Shown here in pieces: positions 40,301 through 49,466 of a DNA stretch of 64,000 nt (position 1 is the first letter of the stretch; every line of letters starts with the position of its first letter). Position numbers and translations under genes: made by a program. Below the pieces are notes generated by a model. That model searched no databases and had not been told where the DNA came from. It saw only the letters and a list, made by a program, of their open reading frames with translations. Origin of the DNA: Hyphomicrobiales bacterium (lineage in GTDB: Bacteria; Pseudomonadota; Alphaproteobacteria; Rhizobiales; Aestuariivirgaceae); the NCBI GenBank assembly GCA_025359265.1, contig JANYHB010000027.1, positions 1 to 64,000 on the forward strand. Reading direction: 5' to 3'.

Positions 40301-40673
40301 CAAATTGTTCAGTCGTTTGCCTTTCGCTTGTTTCAACGCGACCTAAAACTTTGGCAAATTGAAATTGGTCTTCAGCTGATGGCAGCGGGCGGTAAGACCC
40401 TTCGGTTTCGCGTGAGGCCAATCTGGAAAGTTGCGCTGCAATGTTTTCCAACTTGCTGGCGGCGCGTTCAATTGGATGGGTGGAAATCAGGCTGCGGGGT
40501 TCGCTCTGCGCGGATGTTCCGTCTTCGCTGGGCACAGTGCCATCGGCCTGCACGTTGATGGCAGAATTCAACCATTCACCCAACGTCATGCCTGAACGGC
40601 GCGCGGCGGATTTGGCAACTTCCCTGAGCTCAGGCTCAACGCCCTTGATGCTCCATGGAATTCCTGGCTTCAT
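37350..40673 (-). CDS. podJ: PodJ-like polar localization protein
   Basis: This is a large cell-pole organizer, 1107 residues from the ATG at 40673. The N-terminus MKPGIPWSIKGVEPELREVA is shared with PodJ-like (PodJL) proteins of Rhizobiales. A long Gln/Glu/Ala-rich coiled-coil region (about 100-560) precedes an acidic disordered stretch, one membrane span near 708-728 (LILIGFLVLAIGTFGI), a Pro/Ala-rich periplasmic linker, Sel1-like repeats (about 840-1000; motifs AAYWYGKAS, ALSWYERS, AYKWFSLA) and a peptidoglycan-binding domain at the C-terminus. This layout matches PodJ, which positions pole-specific proteins. A near-consensus CtrA site lies just upstream. Confidence 0.85.
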   Translation of the reverse strand: MKPGIPWSIKGVEPELREVAKSAARRSGMTLGEWLNSAINVQADGTVPSEDGTSAQSEPRSLISTHPIERAASKLENIAAQLSRLASRETEGSYRPLPSAEDQFQFAKVLGRVETSERQTTEQFAAMNDRLATISRQITRAQPAKIEEAPGFMALEKAVRNIVEHLDVSDKRTRENMKSLQERMGEMASRASGGASTQAPAFSQLENRLAELARKIEQPAQPAYTEQLRSQIEQLTGRIDTVRDTAETLANRAQTQAVQEAQGELRTIEARIVGLLNEAKQSIAQNQVGPAEFQRFRQEIDKLNNRIDETSRGQASDRDVSALKIAIEQLATKVAQNAHAQPMAEIDRKVVEISQKLEKAEAAARNMPALSDLERRFAELDQRLAQSLQAPSAQHAEALTQKLVEVDDRLARTEHQLGHLETIERAISQLYDTIEQNRKSTHDIASDAARSMVAQVAGQTAAPVSLAHAPEIMALESGLKAVREASAHADQRSQETLEAVHETLEHIVSKLAELETAAIGQRLVHAAGPTAFASPDLEQTVSIRSDAELAEKITDEPLIFATTTHPIEATNDEPLEMPDMASVFQNEPKSENFMDPIFTSSHNPFAYSDEANTPAASPAEAPEGGISDFVAAARRMHQASQNATAHGLAGVVPEKKQHSIKTKGFSLPFLKRRSDGNAGLHAAATPELATESVTAAPKPANPIEGSRRRLILIGFLVLAIGTFGITNMLGRMHQTDAPAPSTAVEQPAAVEAAPITISPAGAQQQTTPLQPEPAPLAKPMQQGDANSAFPAADPILTGTLPAVKTAPAAPAAETAATSAKPVSVVIDAAVGPSKLRQAAEGGDAGAQFIIASHYLNGDTTVIDYAKAAYWYGKASAAGSAPAQYRLATLYERGKGVEKNLAAALSWYERSGASGNVKAMHNAAVLSAGNEAGTPDYTRAYKWFSLAASHGLKDSEFNLAVLIERGLGTKQDNSAALFWYMAAAAQDDPDAKTHVDTLSKSLAAATVDAVKAKFKTWVPEKAPETANTVGANDAQWNPQAAQNSPIPSNVNDQAKALLDRLGYRVGAADGALDAKTSNAIKLFQIKQGLTVTGQVTPDLLNLMQKQAG

Positions 40674-40748
40674 TTGCACTTTCTCCAATGCCAGCCGAAG
40701 GCAAATCACATGTTGCCGGCTATAAAACCTGAAAGTTAACTTTTTAGG

Positions 40749-40763
40749 TAAAGATTGCGTTAA
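40749..40763 (-). promoter_or_regulatory. Near-consensus CtrA box upstream of the podJ-like gene
   Basis: On the minus strand TTAACGCAATCTTTA matches TTAA-N7-TTAA except one base in the second half. It lies 76-90 bp upstream of the podJ-like ATG and near the divergent nudC start. Confidence 0.4.
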
Positions 40764-40780
40764 AGCGGGCCACTTTTTGT

Positions 40781-41662
40781 ATGATTCTTTACGATTGGAA
40801 TGCACCCATGGCAAAAATGGCTTTTGTATCTTCACCGCTAGACCGGATGGCTAATCACCGCACCAACGCTGCTTGGCTTTCAAGCCAAATGACCAGCGAG
40901 AATGCCAATTTCATTCAAATGTTTGGCGATGGGCTGCGCATGCTGGCGAATAAGCCGATTTTGAATCGTCCGGCGGGCCAGCATGATTTCATTTTTTTGG
41001 GAACCGACGATAAAAATGCACCGTGGTTCGCCTTTAGCGCCAATGCGGAAGGGGAAATGCAGGCGTTACGTCCGTTAATGATGTCTCACACAATGCCTCA
41101 AGAAAAACTGTCAATCATGGCGCAAGCCCGAAGCTTGCTGCATTGGCATGAGCGCCACGGTTTTTGTGCCAACTGCGGTCACCAGACTGAAATGTCAGAT
41201 GCGGGCTATCGCCGCCATTGCCCCTCTTGCAAAACCGATCATTTCCCACGCACCGACCCGGTGGTGATCATGGCCGTGCGCCACGGTGATAGGCTTTTAC
41301 TGGGCCGTCAAAAGGCTTGGGCACCCGGCATGTATTCCGCAGTGGCAGGCTTTATGGAGCCGGGTGAAACGTTGGAGCAGGCCGTGGCGCGCGAAGTGAA
41401 AGAAGAAACCGGAATTATTGTCGGCAAAGTAAGCTACGTGGCCAGCCAGCCTTGGCCCTTCCCATCCAGCTTGATGGTTGGCTGCGTGGCCGAAGCTGAG
41501 AGTGACGCGATTTCACTGGATGATAAAGAATTAGAGGCTGCGCGCTGGTTTTCATTTGATGATGTGCGGTTGATGTTAAACGGAAAACACCCAGATGGCA
41601 TCCACGCTTCGCACCCCTGGGCGATTGCGCATTATGTTCTTACGGCAGCGCTCGAAGTTTAA
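40781..41662 (+). CDS. nudC: NADH pyrophosphatase (NudC)
   Basis: NudC hydrolyses NADH and removes NAD caps from RNA. The 293-residue protein has the zinc ribbon C129-x2-C132...C147-x2-C150 (HGFCANCG, HCPSC), followed directly by FPRTDPVVIM and the Nudix box GFMEPGETLEQAVAREVKEE split around residue 190-215. The SQPWPFPSSLM motif after the Nudix box is diagnostic of NudC over other Nudix hydrolases. Start choice is uncertain: in-frame ATGs at 40808 and 40817 lack a clear RBS too. Confidence 0.9.
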   Translation: MILYDWNAPMAKMAFVSSPLDRMANHRTNAAWLSSQMTSENANFIQMFGDGLRMLANKPILNRPAGQHDFIFLGTDDKNAPWFAFSANAEGEMQALRPLMMSHTMPQEKLSIMAQARSLLHWHERHGFCANCGHQTEMSDAGYRRHCPSCKTDHFPRTDPVVIMAVRHGDRLLLGRQKAWAPGMYSAVAGFMEPGETLEQAVAREVKEETGIIVGKVSYVASQPWPFPSSLMVGCVAEAESDAISLDDKELEAARWFSFDDVRLMLNGKHPDGIHASHPWAIAHYVLTAALEV

Positions 41663-41701
41663 TTATTTCATCCAGTGAAATAAATCTTGCCAAGCTGGCA
41701 A
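41663..41701. promoter_or_regulatory. Two inverted repeats upstream of xylB
   Basis: TTATTTCA-N5-TGAAATAA (41663-41683) and TTGCCA-AGC-TGGCAA (41687-41701) lie side by side in the 78-bp gap between nudC and xylB. The second has a LacI-like look. They may be operators for the xylose operon, or the first may act as a weak nudC terminator; there is no T-run. Confidence 0.45.
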
Positions 41702-41740
41702 AAACGGTTTTAGTTTCAGCTCACAACAGGTGAGGCCACC

Positions 41741-43195
41741 ATGTATCTAGGGTTGGATTTCGGCACGTCTTCCGTCAAAGGCGTGATCATCGATGATAAT
41801 CAAAAGCTCATCGCCACGGCCTCTTCGCCCTTAAAAGTATCTCGCCCGCACCACGGCTGGTCTGAACAAAACCCGGCACATTGGTGGAAAGCCGCCAATG
41901 CCGTGGTGAGAGCTTTGCGCAAAGCCAAACCCAAGGCCATCGCCGCCGTTAAGGGCATTGGCATGAGTGGCCAACAGCATGGCGCAACCTTGCTCGACAA
42001 AAACGGCAAGGTACTGCGCCCCTGCATTTTATGGAATGACGCCAGAAGTTTTGAAGAATGCGCCGATATTCTGCGCGATTGCCCTGATGCTAAGGCCATC
42101 ACCGGCAATGTGCCGTTGGCGGGTTTTACGGCGCCAAAATTGCTCTGGGTGCGAAAGCATGAGCCAAAGATTTTCGAGCAAGTGGCAAAAGTATTGCTTC
42201 CCAAAGACTATATCCGCTTTTGCATGACGGGCACCTATGGCTCAGACATGAGCGACAGCGCGGGCACTTATTGGCTTGATGTGGCCAAACGCGATTGGTC
42301 TGATGTTGTGCTCAAAGCCACTCATCTGCGCCGCGACCAAATGCCAGAATTGTTTGAAGGCACCGATGTAACGGGCCGCATCACCGATAAGCTGGCGAAA
42401 GAATGGGGCATGCTGTTGAAGCCCGTCGTCGCAGGCGGCGGCGGCGACAATGCTGCGGCTGCCGTGGGTATCGGCGCCGTGCACGATGGCGACGCGGTTC
42501 TCTCGCTGGGCACATCGGGTGTGATGTTTGTGGCCAATGAAAAATTCAGCCCCAACACGGCGCGCGGCGTGCACGCCTTTTGTCACGCCGTGCCAAATAT
42601 GTGGCACCAAATGGGTGTTATCTTGTCAGCCACCGATTCTATCGAATGGTTAGCCCGCTTGTTAAAAACCCCAGCCCCGAAACTCACCGCCGCCCTGGGC
42701 AACAAGCTTGCAGGGCCTGCCGAAGTTTTGCTGCTGCCCTATTTTTCGGGCGAGCGTACGCCAGTGGGAGACTCCCAAATTCGCGCGGCATTTTTGGGTC
42801 TTGGCCATGAAACCGACGCCAAGTCTATGACCCACGCCGTGCTTGATGCCGTCGCCTTTGCGTTTCGTCAATCGCTTGATGCATTGCGTGATGGAGGCGC
42901 AACCGTAAACCGCCTTACTGCTGTTGGCGGCGGCACGCATTCCGAAATCTGGTTGAAAATCATTGCCACCGTTCTGGATGTGCCGATTGACCTTCCCGCA
43001 GCAGGCGACGTGGGCGGTGCGTTCGGCGGCGCACGCCTGGGCTTGATCGCGGCAACCGGAGCTTCATACAAAAAGATTTGCACCAAGCCCAAAATTGCCA
43101 AGACCATTTTACCTGAGAAAAAAGCGCAAGCGGCTTACGAAGCTGCATATCGTCGCTACATTCAAATTTATCCAGCCATTAAGGACATCAAATGA
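41741..43195 (+). CDS. xylB: Xylulokinase
   Basis: XylB phosphorylates D-xylulose to the 5-phosphate, sending xylose into the pentose phosphate pathway. The 484-residue FGGY-family kinase has [15 protein letters not shown] at the N-terminus, GMSGQQHG (substrate site) near residue 75, [29 protein letters not shown] with the catalytic Asp region, and [17 protein letters not shown] for ADP. AGGTGAGG precedes the ATG. Its stop overlaps the xylA start by 4 bp. Confidence 0.94.
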   Translation: MYLGLDFGTSSVKGVIIDDNQKLIATASSPLKVSRPHHGWSEQNPAHWWKAANAVVRALRKAKPKAIAAVKGIGMSGQQHGATLLDKNGKVLRPCILWNDARSFEECADILRDCPDAKAITGNVPLAGFTAPKLLWVRKHEPKIFEQVAKVLLPKDYIRFCMTGTYGSDMSDSAGTYWLDVAKRDWSDVVLKATHLRRDQMPELFEGTDVTGRITDKLAKEWGMLLKPVVAGGGGDNAAAAVGIGAVHDGDAVLSLGTSGVMFVANEKFSPNTARGVHAFCHAVPNMWHQMGVILSATDSIEWLARLLKTPAPKLTAALGNKLAGPAEVLLLPYFSGERTPVGDSQIRAAFLGLGHETDAKSMTHAVLDAVAFAFRQSLDALRDGGATVNRLTAVGGGTHSEIWLKIIATVLDVPIDLPAAGDVGGAFGGARLGLIAATGASYKKICTKPKIAKTILPEKKAQAAYEAAYRRYIQIYPAIKDIK

Positions 43196-44499
43196 GTTTC
43201 TACTCAACCAAAGACGCCATCAAGTTTGAAGGGCCGTCAACTTCAAATGACTTGGCTTTCAAATATTACAACCCATCGCAAAAAGTGCTGGGCAAAACCA
43301 TGCGCGACCATCTGCGTTTTGCGGTTTGCTATTGGCATACGCTGTGTTGGCCAGGCGGAGACCCTTTTGGCGGTGAAACTTTCATGCGCGAATGGCACCA
43401 TATGGCAGACCCGATGAAGGCTGCCGAGATGAAGGCCGAGGTAATGTTTGAAACACTGCGCATTCTCGACATTGATTACTTCTCTTTTCATGATCTTGAC
43501 ATTGCGCCCGAAGGCAACAACCTCCAGGAATTCAACGCCAATGTTTCAGCCGTTGCCAAAATTCTTGAAAAACAAATGGCCAAGCACAACAAAAAACTGT
43601 TGTGGGGCACCGCCAATATGTTCTCCAACCGCCGCTTCATGGCGGGTGCGGCCACTAACCCAGACCCAGACGTGTTCGCCTATTGTGCAGCCCAGGTGAA
43701 ACACTGCCTCGACATCACCAAAGATTTAGGCGGCGAAAATTATGTGATGTGGGGCGGGCGTGAAGGTTATGAAACCTTGATCAACACGAGGATCGGCCAA
43801 GAGCTGAAACAGGCGGGACGTTTCTTGTCGCTTGTGGTGGAATACAAACACAAGATCGGTTTCAAAGGCCCCATCCTGATTGAACCGAAGCCCAAGGAGC
43901 CATCGACACATCAATATGATTACGACGTGGCCACGATCTTTGGGCTGCTGAAATCATATGGCCTTGAGAACGATGTGAAAATGAACATTGAGCAAAACCA
44001 TGCCATTCTGGCGGGCCACACGTTTGAACATGAGATTGCACTCGCTGCATCGCTGGGTATTTTCGGTTCGCTGGATTTGAATCGCGGCGGCTATCAAGTG
44101 GGTTGGGACACCGACCAGTTTGCCATGAATGTGCCGGAACTCACCTTGATGATGCTGGAGGTAATTCGCGCAGGCGGCTTCACCACCGGCGGCATGAACT
44201 TTGACGCGAAAATCCGTCGGCAATCGCTTGATCCTGATGACCTGCTTTACGCCCACGTGGCTTCGATGGATGCCTGCGCGCGAGGTTTGCTCAACGCCGC
44301 CAAGATTATCGAAGATGGCAAACTCGATGCTGCGGTCGCCAAACGCTATTCTGGCTGGGACAAGCCAGAGAACAAAGCCATGTTGGACAAAGGCGCGACT
44401 TTGGAATCTATCGCCGCCCGCGTTCACAAAGACAAGATTGAACCGCAACCCAAGTCTGGCCGCCAGGAATATCTCGAAGGCCTTCTCAATACCGTATAA
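43192..44499 (+). CDS. xylA: Xylose isomerase
   Basis: XylA interconverts D-xylose and D-xylulose. The 435-residue TIM-barrel enzyme shows catalytic H100 and D103 ([12 protein letters not shown]), metal ligands in [18 protein letters not shown] and [18 protein letters not shown], and [21 protein letters not shown]. Length is that of class II xylose isomerases (about 435-440 residues). It follows xylB with an ATGA overlap and precedes a related TIM-barrel gene by 18 bp. Confidence 0.95.
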   Translation: MSFYSTKDAIKFEGPSTSNDLAFKYYNPSQKVLGKTMRDHLRFAVCYWHTLCWPGGDPFGGETFMREWHHMADPMKAAEMKAEVMFETLRILDIDYFSFHDLDIAPEGNNLQEFNANVSAVAKILEKQMAKHNKKLLWGTANMFSNRRFMAGAATNPDPDVFAYCAAQVKHCLDITKDLGGENYVMWGGREGYETLINTRIGQELKQAGRFLSLVVEYKHKIGFKGPILIEPKPKEPSTHQYDYDVATIFGLLKSYGLENDVKMNIEQNHAILAGHTFEHEIALAASLGIFGSLDLNRGGYQVGWDTDQFAMNVPELTLMMLEVIRAGGFTTGGMNFDAKIRRQSLDPDDLLYAHVASMDACARGLLNAAKIIEDGKLDAAVAKRYSGWDKPENKAMLDKGATLESIAARVHKDKIEPQPKSGRQEYLEGLLNTV

Positions 44500-44517
44500 A
44501 CATTCAGGGAGAACCCA

Positions 44518-45576
44518 ATGCCCACCACCATCAAAGGCCCCGCCATATTCCTCGCACAATTTGCCGGCGACAAGGCACCGTTCAATTCATTTGATAGCAT
44601 TTGCAAATGGGCCGCAGGCCTTGGTTATAAAGGCGTGCAAGTGCCCACCTGGGATGCACGCCTTATCGATTTGAAGAAAGCCTCGGAAAGTAAAACCTAC
44701 TGCGACGAACTCAAAGGCACCGCCGCTAACCACGGGTTGGAAATCACTGAGCTCTCCACCCATTTGCAGGGCCACCTGGTAGCCGTCAACCCGGCTTACA
44801 CTGAAGTGCTCGATGGCTTTGCCCCCAAAGAAGTGCACGGCAATGCCAGTGCGCGCCAAGCTTGGGCTGTTGAACAGGTGATGATGGGGGCAACCGCTTC
44901 CAAAAACCTGGGCCTGCATTCTCACGTCTCGTTCACTGGCGCTTTGGTCTGGCCCTATCTCTATCCATGGCCGCCTCGCTCGCCCGGCATCATCGAAGAA
45001 GGCTTCACCGAATTGGCCAAGCGCTGGCTGCCTCTGCTCAATAAATTTGATGAATGCGGCGTGGATGTGGGCTTTGAAATTCACCCCGGCGAAGATGTGA
45101 TGGATGGCATCACTTTTGAGATGTTCCTCGAAAAACTCAAAGGCCACAAGCGTTGCCAAATCAATTACGATCCCTCGCATTTTGTGTTGCAGCAATTAAA
45201 CTATCTCGATTTTATTGACATCTATCACGAGCGCATCTGCGCGTTTCATGTGAAGGACGCAGAGTTTAATCCGACCGGCCGTCAAGGTGTTTATTCCGGC
45301 TTTCAAAATTGGACGCAGCGCGCCGGAAGGTTCCGCTCACTAGGCGATGGGCAAGTGGATTTCAGCGCAATTTTCTCCAAGCTTTCCGAATATGATTATG
45401 ACTCATGGGCGGTGCTGGAATGGGAGTGCTGTTTGAAGTCTTCCGACCAAGGAGCGGCTGAAGGGGCGCCCTTTATCCAAGGCCACATCATCCAAACCAC
45501 CGGCAAAGCCTTTGATGACTTTGCCGCAGGCGAGGGCGCAAATAAGGCACAGATTAAAAGGATGCTTGGGATATAA
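44518..45576 (+). CDS. Sugar phosphate isomerase/epimerase (xylose isomerase-like TIM barrel)
   Basis: This 352-residue AP endonuclease 2/xylose isomerase-like TIM-barrel protein has an AQFAGDKAPFNSFDSICKWA opening, metal-site stretches GFEIHPGEDVMDG (Glu), CQINYDPSHFVLQQ (Asp, His), CAFHVKDAEFNPTG (His) and AVLEWECCLKS (Glu). Substrate is unknown; its place as third gene of xylBA suggests a linked pentose or pentose-derivative isomerase or epimerase. RBS AGGGAGAA precedes the ATG. Confidence 0.8.
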   Translation: MPTTIKGPAIFLAQFAGDKAPFNSFDSICKWAAGLGYKGVQVPTWDARLIDLKKASESKTYCDELKGTAANHGLEITELSTHLQGHLVAVNPAYTEVLDGFAPKEVHGNASARQAWAVEQVMMGATASKNLGLHSHVSFTGALVWPYLYPWPPRSPGIIEEGFTELAKRWLPLLNKFDECGVDVGFEIHPGEDVMDGITFEMFLEKLKGHKRCQINYDPSHFVLQQLNYLDFIDIYHERICAFHVKDAEFNPTGRQGVYSGFQNWTQRAGRFRSLGDGQVDFSAIFSKLSEYDYDSWAVLEWECCLKSSDQGAAEGAPFIQGHIIQTTGKAFDDFAAGEGANKAQIKRMLGI

Positions 45577-45581
45577 GAATT

Positions 45582-45607
45582 CATCCTCCCTGACGGGAGG
45601 ATGTTTT
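45582..45607 (+). terminator. Intrinsic terminator after the xylose operon
   Basis: CATCCTCCC (45582-45590) pairs perfectly with GGGAGGATG (45595-45603) around TGAC, followed by TTTT. It sits 5 bp past the stop of the third xyl-operon gene. Confidence 0.8.
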
Positions 45608-45668
45608 CAGCATCTTGAATCTCTCTCCTGCGCTCCCCATCTAATTCATCGCATTGGAGGGCAGTGTA

Positions 45669-46115
45669 ATGATTTTCATTTTGAATCTTCTCTGGTTCGT
45701 TTTAGGCGGCTGGATTGCTGGCTTGCTGTGGATCTTTGCGGGCGTCATCTCAGCACTCACCATCGTGGGCCTCCCCTGGGCGCGGTCCTGTTTCATGATT
45801 GCACGCTATTCATTCTGGCCCTTCGGCTATGACATCGTTTCGCGCGACCAATATTATGGCCGCGAAGACCTTGGCACCGGCACATTGGGCACCATCGGCA
45901 ATGTTGTTTGGTTCATCTTCGCGGGTTGGTGGTTGGCTTTAAGCCATCTGGCGCTGGCGGTGAGTTTGGCAATAACCATCATCGGCATCCCCTTCGCTTG
46001 GGCGCATGTTAAACTGGCTCTGGCTTCTTTATTCCCCGTGGGAAAAACCGTTGTGGCTACCGATAGCTTGAACCTGAGGCCGCCGCGAAAGCTCACTCAA
46101 GTTCGGCAGGTGTAA
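45669..46115 (+). CDS. YccF-domain inner membrane protein
   Basis: This 148-residue protein (ATG at 45669, GGAGG upstream) has the YccF (DUF307) pattern twice: LNLLWFVLGGWIAGLLW followed by LTIVGLPWARSCFMIAR, and later NVVWFIFAGWWLALSHL with ITIIGIPFAWAHVKLA. It is a small multi-span membrane protein of unknown function. Its 3' end overlaps the convergent hslO by 23 bp. Confidence 0.85.
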   Translation: MIFILNLLWFVLGGWIAGLLWIFAGVISALTIVGLPWARSCFMIARYSFWPFGYDIVSRDQYYGREDLGTGTLGTIGNVVWFIFAGWWLALSHLALAVSLAITIIGIPFAWAHVKLALASLFPVGKTVVATDSLNLRPPRKLTQVRQV

Positions 46116-47025
46116 ACCGATAAGGCGTTGAACAGAATTCACACACCACTTCGATCGTGCCGTCTTTTTCCATGTCGGCGCGATCATTTTTGGGGAAGTT
46201 GCGCAGCATGGCCTCCACCGTTTCGCGCGAGCACGTGCAGTGGCGCGTGATGGGAATAGCCGGATAAACCGTAACGCCATCTTCGTGATATAAACGATAG
46301 AGCAAATCCTCTGAGCTGAGCGTGGGGTCTAGCAGCTCGTGATCTTCAACCGTGTCGAGCAACAAACGCGCTTTCACCCAATTATCATCTTCCGGCGTTT
46401 CCGAAACAAAACTTTCCGGCGCATCGCCCATCTGTTCCGGAATGGCTGAAACGCCACCTTCATTGGGTAGATGCTGAACCAATATGGCGCCCGCGCGCCA
46501 ATGTTTCGCCTTTTCACCACGTGATAACATTGGCCCCGCGGCAACGCGCAAGCGCGTGGGAATTTGCTCAGATTGCAGAAAATATGTATGCGCGGCTTCC
46601 GCCAAAGTATTTTGGCCCAATGGCACAATGCCTTGGTAACGCTCCATATCTTGTCCCTGGTCCACCGTCATCGCAAGGTAACCTTCGCCGAGCAGTTCTT
46701 TTTGTTTTGGCGCTTGCAAGCCTTCAAGCTTTGTCTTGTCAAACTTCGCCATGCCGCGCACCTGGCCCGGCACCACATAATCAGCAACCAGCATCGTCAC
46801 CGGCCCATCCGTTTTGGTTTGCACGATGAACTTGCCGTTGAACTTCAGCGTGGTGCCCAACATGGCGGTGAGGGCAACACTTTCTGCAACAAGTGCTGAA
46901 ACCGCATCGGGATAATCATGTTTCGATAATATGTCATCAACCACCGGGCCAAGCCGCACCAAACGGCCACGCACACCTAATGGCTTAATGGCAAAAGGAA
47001 TGACCTGATCGGTGGCGGCGCTCAT
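46093..47025 (-). CDS. hslO: Hsp33 redox-regulated chaperone
   Basis: Hsp33 is a holdase switched on by oxidation and unfolding. The 310-residue protein contains the family patterns MLGTTLKFNGKFIVQTKTDGPV and GYLAMTVDQG, and the C-terminal zinc switch C263-x-C265...C295-x2-C298 (CTCS, CEFC). The 29-residue spacing is in the family's range. It is the last gene of argD-argF-hslO, overlapping argF by 4 bp, an arrangement common in Rhizobiales. Confidence 0.93.
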   Translation of the reverse strand: MSAATDQVIPFAIKPLGVRGRLVRLGPVVDDILSKHDYPDAVSALVAESVALTAMLGTTLKFNGKFIVQTKTDGPVTMLVADYVVPGQVRGMAKFDKTKLEGLQAPKQKELLGEGYLAMTVDQGQDMERYQGIVPLGQNTLAEAAHTYFLQSEQIPTRLRVAAGPMLSRGEKAKHWRAGAILVQHLPNEGGVSAIPEQMGDAPESFVSETPEDDNWVKARLLLDTVEDHELLDPTLSSEDLLYRLYHEDGVTVYPAIPITRHCTCSRETVEAMLRNFPKNDRADMEKDGTIEVVCEFCSTPYRFTPAELE

Positions 47026-47942
47026 TTTCCAAAGCAGCTCAGCAAAATCGCCTTCTGCGCATGCACGCGGTTTTCGGCTTCGTCGAAAACGGCAGAATGT
47101 GCGCCATCAAACACGCCGTTTGTCACCTCTTCATTGCGGTGCGCCGGCAGGCAATGCATAAACATCGCCTCCTTGGCGGCGTGCAACATCAGCGCTTCAT
47201 TGACTTGATAGGGCTTCAGCAAATTATGGCGCGAGGCCACATCATCATTATGCATCGAAACCCAGGCATCGGTGATCACGCAATCCGCATGCGCGACAGC
47301 TTCTTCTGCCGACACCAAAACTTCAACATCCGCCTTGTGCTGCGTGGCCCAATTCAACACCTCGTGGCGCGGGCGCAGCTCCGTGGGGCAACCTACTTTC
47401 AGCGATCCGCCTAAAACACCAACAGCCTCAATCCATGAGGCGCATACATTGTTACCGTCGCCGATCCACGCGATGCGCTGCTTTGAAATATCGCCCTTGC
47501 GCTCTTCCAGCGTCTGCACATCAGCCAATACTTGGCAGGGGTGCGTGTAATTGGTCAGGCCGTTAACCACAGGAATGGTGGCCGCCGATGCGAATTCCAA
47601 CAGGGTTTCATGTTTGGCAGCGCGGATCATCACGCCGTCCACATAGCGCGATACAACACGCGCGGTGTCGGCAATCGTCTCGCCACGCCCCAACTGCATT
47701 TCTGCGCCAGATACCGTGAACACTTCGCCGCCCAATTGGCGCACGCCCATTTCAAACGAAAAGCGCGTGCGGGTGGAAGGCCGTTCAAAAATCAGAGCAA
47801 TAGCTCTGCCCTTAAGCGGCTGATCAATATCTGCCTCACCCTTGGGTAAATGAGCACGCACTTTTTTGCGACGCGCGGCTTCGTTCAAAATTTTCCGAAG
47901 TGCCGGCTTGGTGAAATCCTTGATATCCAAAAAATGCGTCAT
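47022..47942 (-). CDS. argF: Ornithine carbamoyltransferase
   Basis: ArgF makes citrulline from ornithine and carbamoyl phosphate in arginine synthesis. The 306-residue enzyme has the carbamoyl phosphate motif STRTR (FERPSTRTRFSFE) near residue 55, HPCQ (TNYTHPCQVLAD), the ornithine motif near DAWVSM, and the C-terminal HCLPAHR. It is coupled to argD (3 bp gap) and hslO. Confidence 0.95.
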   Translation of the reverse strand: MTHFLDIKDFTKPALRKILNEAARRKKVRAHLPKGEADIDQPLKGRAIALIFERPSTRTRFSFEMGVRQLGGEVFTVSGAEMQLGRGETIADTARVVSRYVDGVMIRAAKHETLLEFASAATIPVVNGLTNYTHPCQVLADVQTLEERKGDISKQRIAWIGDGNNVCASWIEAVGVLGGSLKVGCPTELRPRHEVLNWATQHKADVEVLVSAEEAVAHADCVITDAWVSMHNDDVASRHNLLKPYQVNEALMLHAAKEAMFMHCLPAHRNEEVTNGVFDGAHSAVFDEAENRVHAQKAILLSCFGK

Positions 47943-47945
47943 GAT

Positions 47946-49121
47946 TTAATTCTTTTCAAAAGTGGCGGCTGCGGCCTCAAGCTTGTGCAGGGCCTCCGTC
48001 ACGTCAGCGTCATTGACGATAAGCGGCGGCAACAGGCGCACCACGTTATCACCGGCGCCAATCACCAAGATATGCTGCCCCAGGGCCGCCTTCACGAAAT
48101 CGCTGTTGAGCACTTTTGTTTTAATGCCCATCATCAGGCCTTCGCCGCGAATGTCTTCAATCACATTTGGATAAAGGTCCTTGAGGCGTGCGAGGCCCTG
48201 TTTCAAGTTCAGCGCTTGGCGGTTCACATTTTCCAAAAAGCCATCGGCCAACACCACATCAAGTACTGCATTGCCAACCGCCGTGGCCAATGGATTGCCG
48301 CCAAAGGTGGAACCATGTGTGCCAGCGACCATGCCGGATGCCGCTTTCTCAGTGGCCAGCACAGCACCCAGGGGAAAACCACCGCCAAGGCCTTTGGCAA
48401 TGGCCATAATATCTGGTGTGATGCCTGCCCATTCATGTGCGAATAATTTACCCGTACGGCCAATGCCACATTGGATTTCATCAAACATCAGCAACAGGTC
48501 ATGTTTGTCACACAAAGCCCGAAGGCCGCGCAAACATTGCGGTGGAACCGAACGAATGCCGCCTTCGCCCTGCACGGGCTCAATATAGATTGCCGCGGTG
48601 TGCGGGCCAATGGCCGCTTCCAGTGCCGCGTGATCGCCAAAGGCAACCTGATCAAAGCCTGGCGCCTTGGGGCCAAAGCCATCAAGATATTTCTGCTGAC
48701 CACCGGCAGCCAAAGCCGCCAGCGTGCGGCCATGAAAGGCCCCTTCAAAAGTGATGATGTGGAATTTCTCAGGCTGTCCCAAAGCCGCAAAATGTTTGCG
48801 CGCCATTTTAATGGCAAGCTCGGTGGCTTCCGTGCCTGAGTTACAAAAAAATACCGTGTTTGCAAAAGTGTGTTCAATCAACCTTTCGGCCAGCTTCACT
48901 TGGCCGGGCATTTGATAAAGATTTGACGTATGCCAAATCTTGTTCGCTTGCTCAGTCAGCGCTGCAATTAAATGCGGGTGCGCATGGCCACAAGAATTCA
49001 CCGCAACCCCCGCTCCAAAATCCAGATATTCGGTGCCGTCCTCGGCGTAGGCGCGCACGCCCACACCGCGCACAAAGGCAACTGGTGCTCTGGCATAGGT
49101 GGGCAAAACGGCTGCGATCAT
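47946..49121 (-). CDS. argD: Acetylornithine aminotransferase
   Basis: ArgD is the PLP enzyme for arginine synthesis (and often succinyldiaminopimelate). The start is the ATG at 49121 with GGAG upstream (391 residues); a TTG 12 bp earlier is less likely. It has [18 protein letters not shown], the PLP Ser/Thr site [36 protein letters not shown], and the PLP Lys in [15 protein letters not shown]. It heads argD-argF-hslO and diverges from gcrA, sharing a control region with a CtrA box. Confidence 0.94.
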   Translation of the reverse strand: MIAAVLPTYARAPVAFVRGVGVRAYAEDGTEYLDFGAGVAVNSCGHAHPHLIAALTEQANKIWHTSNLYQMPGQVKLAERLIEHTFANTVFFCNSGTEATELAIKMARKHFAALGQPEKFHIITFEGAFHGRTLAALAAGGQQKYLDGFGPKAPGFDQVAFGDHAALEAAIGPHTAAIYIEPVQGEGGIRSVPPQCLRGLRALCDKHDLLLMFDEIQCGIGRTGKLFAHEWAGITPDIMAIAKGLGGGFPLGAVLATEKAASGMVAGTHGSTFGGNPLATAVGNAVLDVVLADGFLENVNRQALNLKQGLARLKDLYPNVIEDIRGEGLMMGIKTKVLNSDFVKAALGQHILVIGAGDNVVRLLPPLIVNDADVTEALHKLEAAAATFEKN

Positions 49122-49466
49122 AGCGATCTCCAAAAACCAAAAGCGCCGACCAGAAAAGTCAGCGCAGTTAAAAGATGGGTTTAGTCAAGTGCAGGCGAGG
49201 GGTCAATGGTGGCTTATGAACAGGTGAGTCAAAATAGCGCATGTTCACATGGTTAATTCGGCGCTTAAGTCTTTGTTAAGAGGCAGACGAAGTACAAAAC
49301 TGGGGAAAACAATGCGCAGACGAACCTAATTTCTTGTCTCGCTAACTCAGCCCATAGTAGGAACAATCCAACAGGGCCACGATATGTGGTGCCTCAATTC
49401 AGTGAAGTGTTGAGTTTAAGGCGTGAGTGCGGGGGCCCGCAGTCGCGAATGCGAGAGGATTCTGAT
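49122..49466. other. argD / gcrA divergent control region
   Basis: This 345-bp gene-free region holds a perfect CtrA-type box (49265-49279), an isolated TTAA half (49253-49256), and two CcrM-type GANTC sites: GAGTC at 49226-49230 and GATTC at 49458-49462 just before the gcrA ATG. This combination resembles the control of gcrA in Caulobacter, where CtrA represses gcrA and methylation state matters. Confidence 0.6.
49265..49279. promoter_or_regulatory. CtrA box upstream of gcrA
   Basis: TTAAGTCTTTGTTAA is an exact TTAA-N7-TTAA match, 188 bp upstream of the gcrA start and 144 bp upstream of the argD start. Confidence 0.6.
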
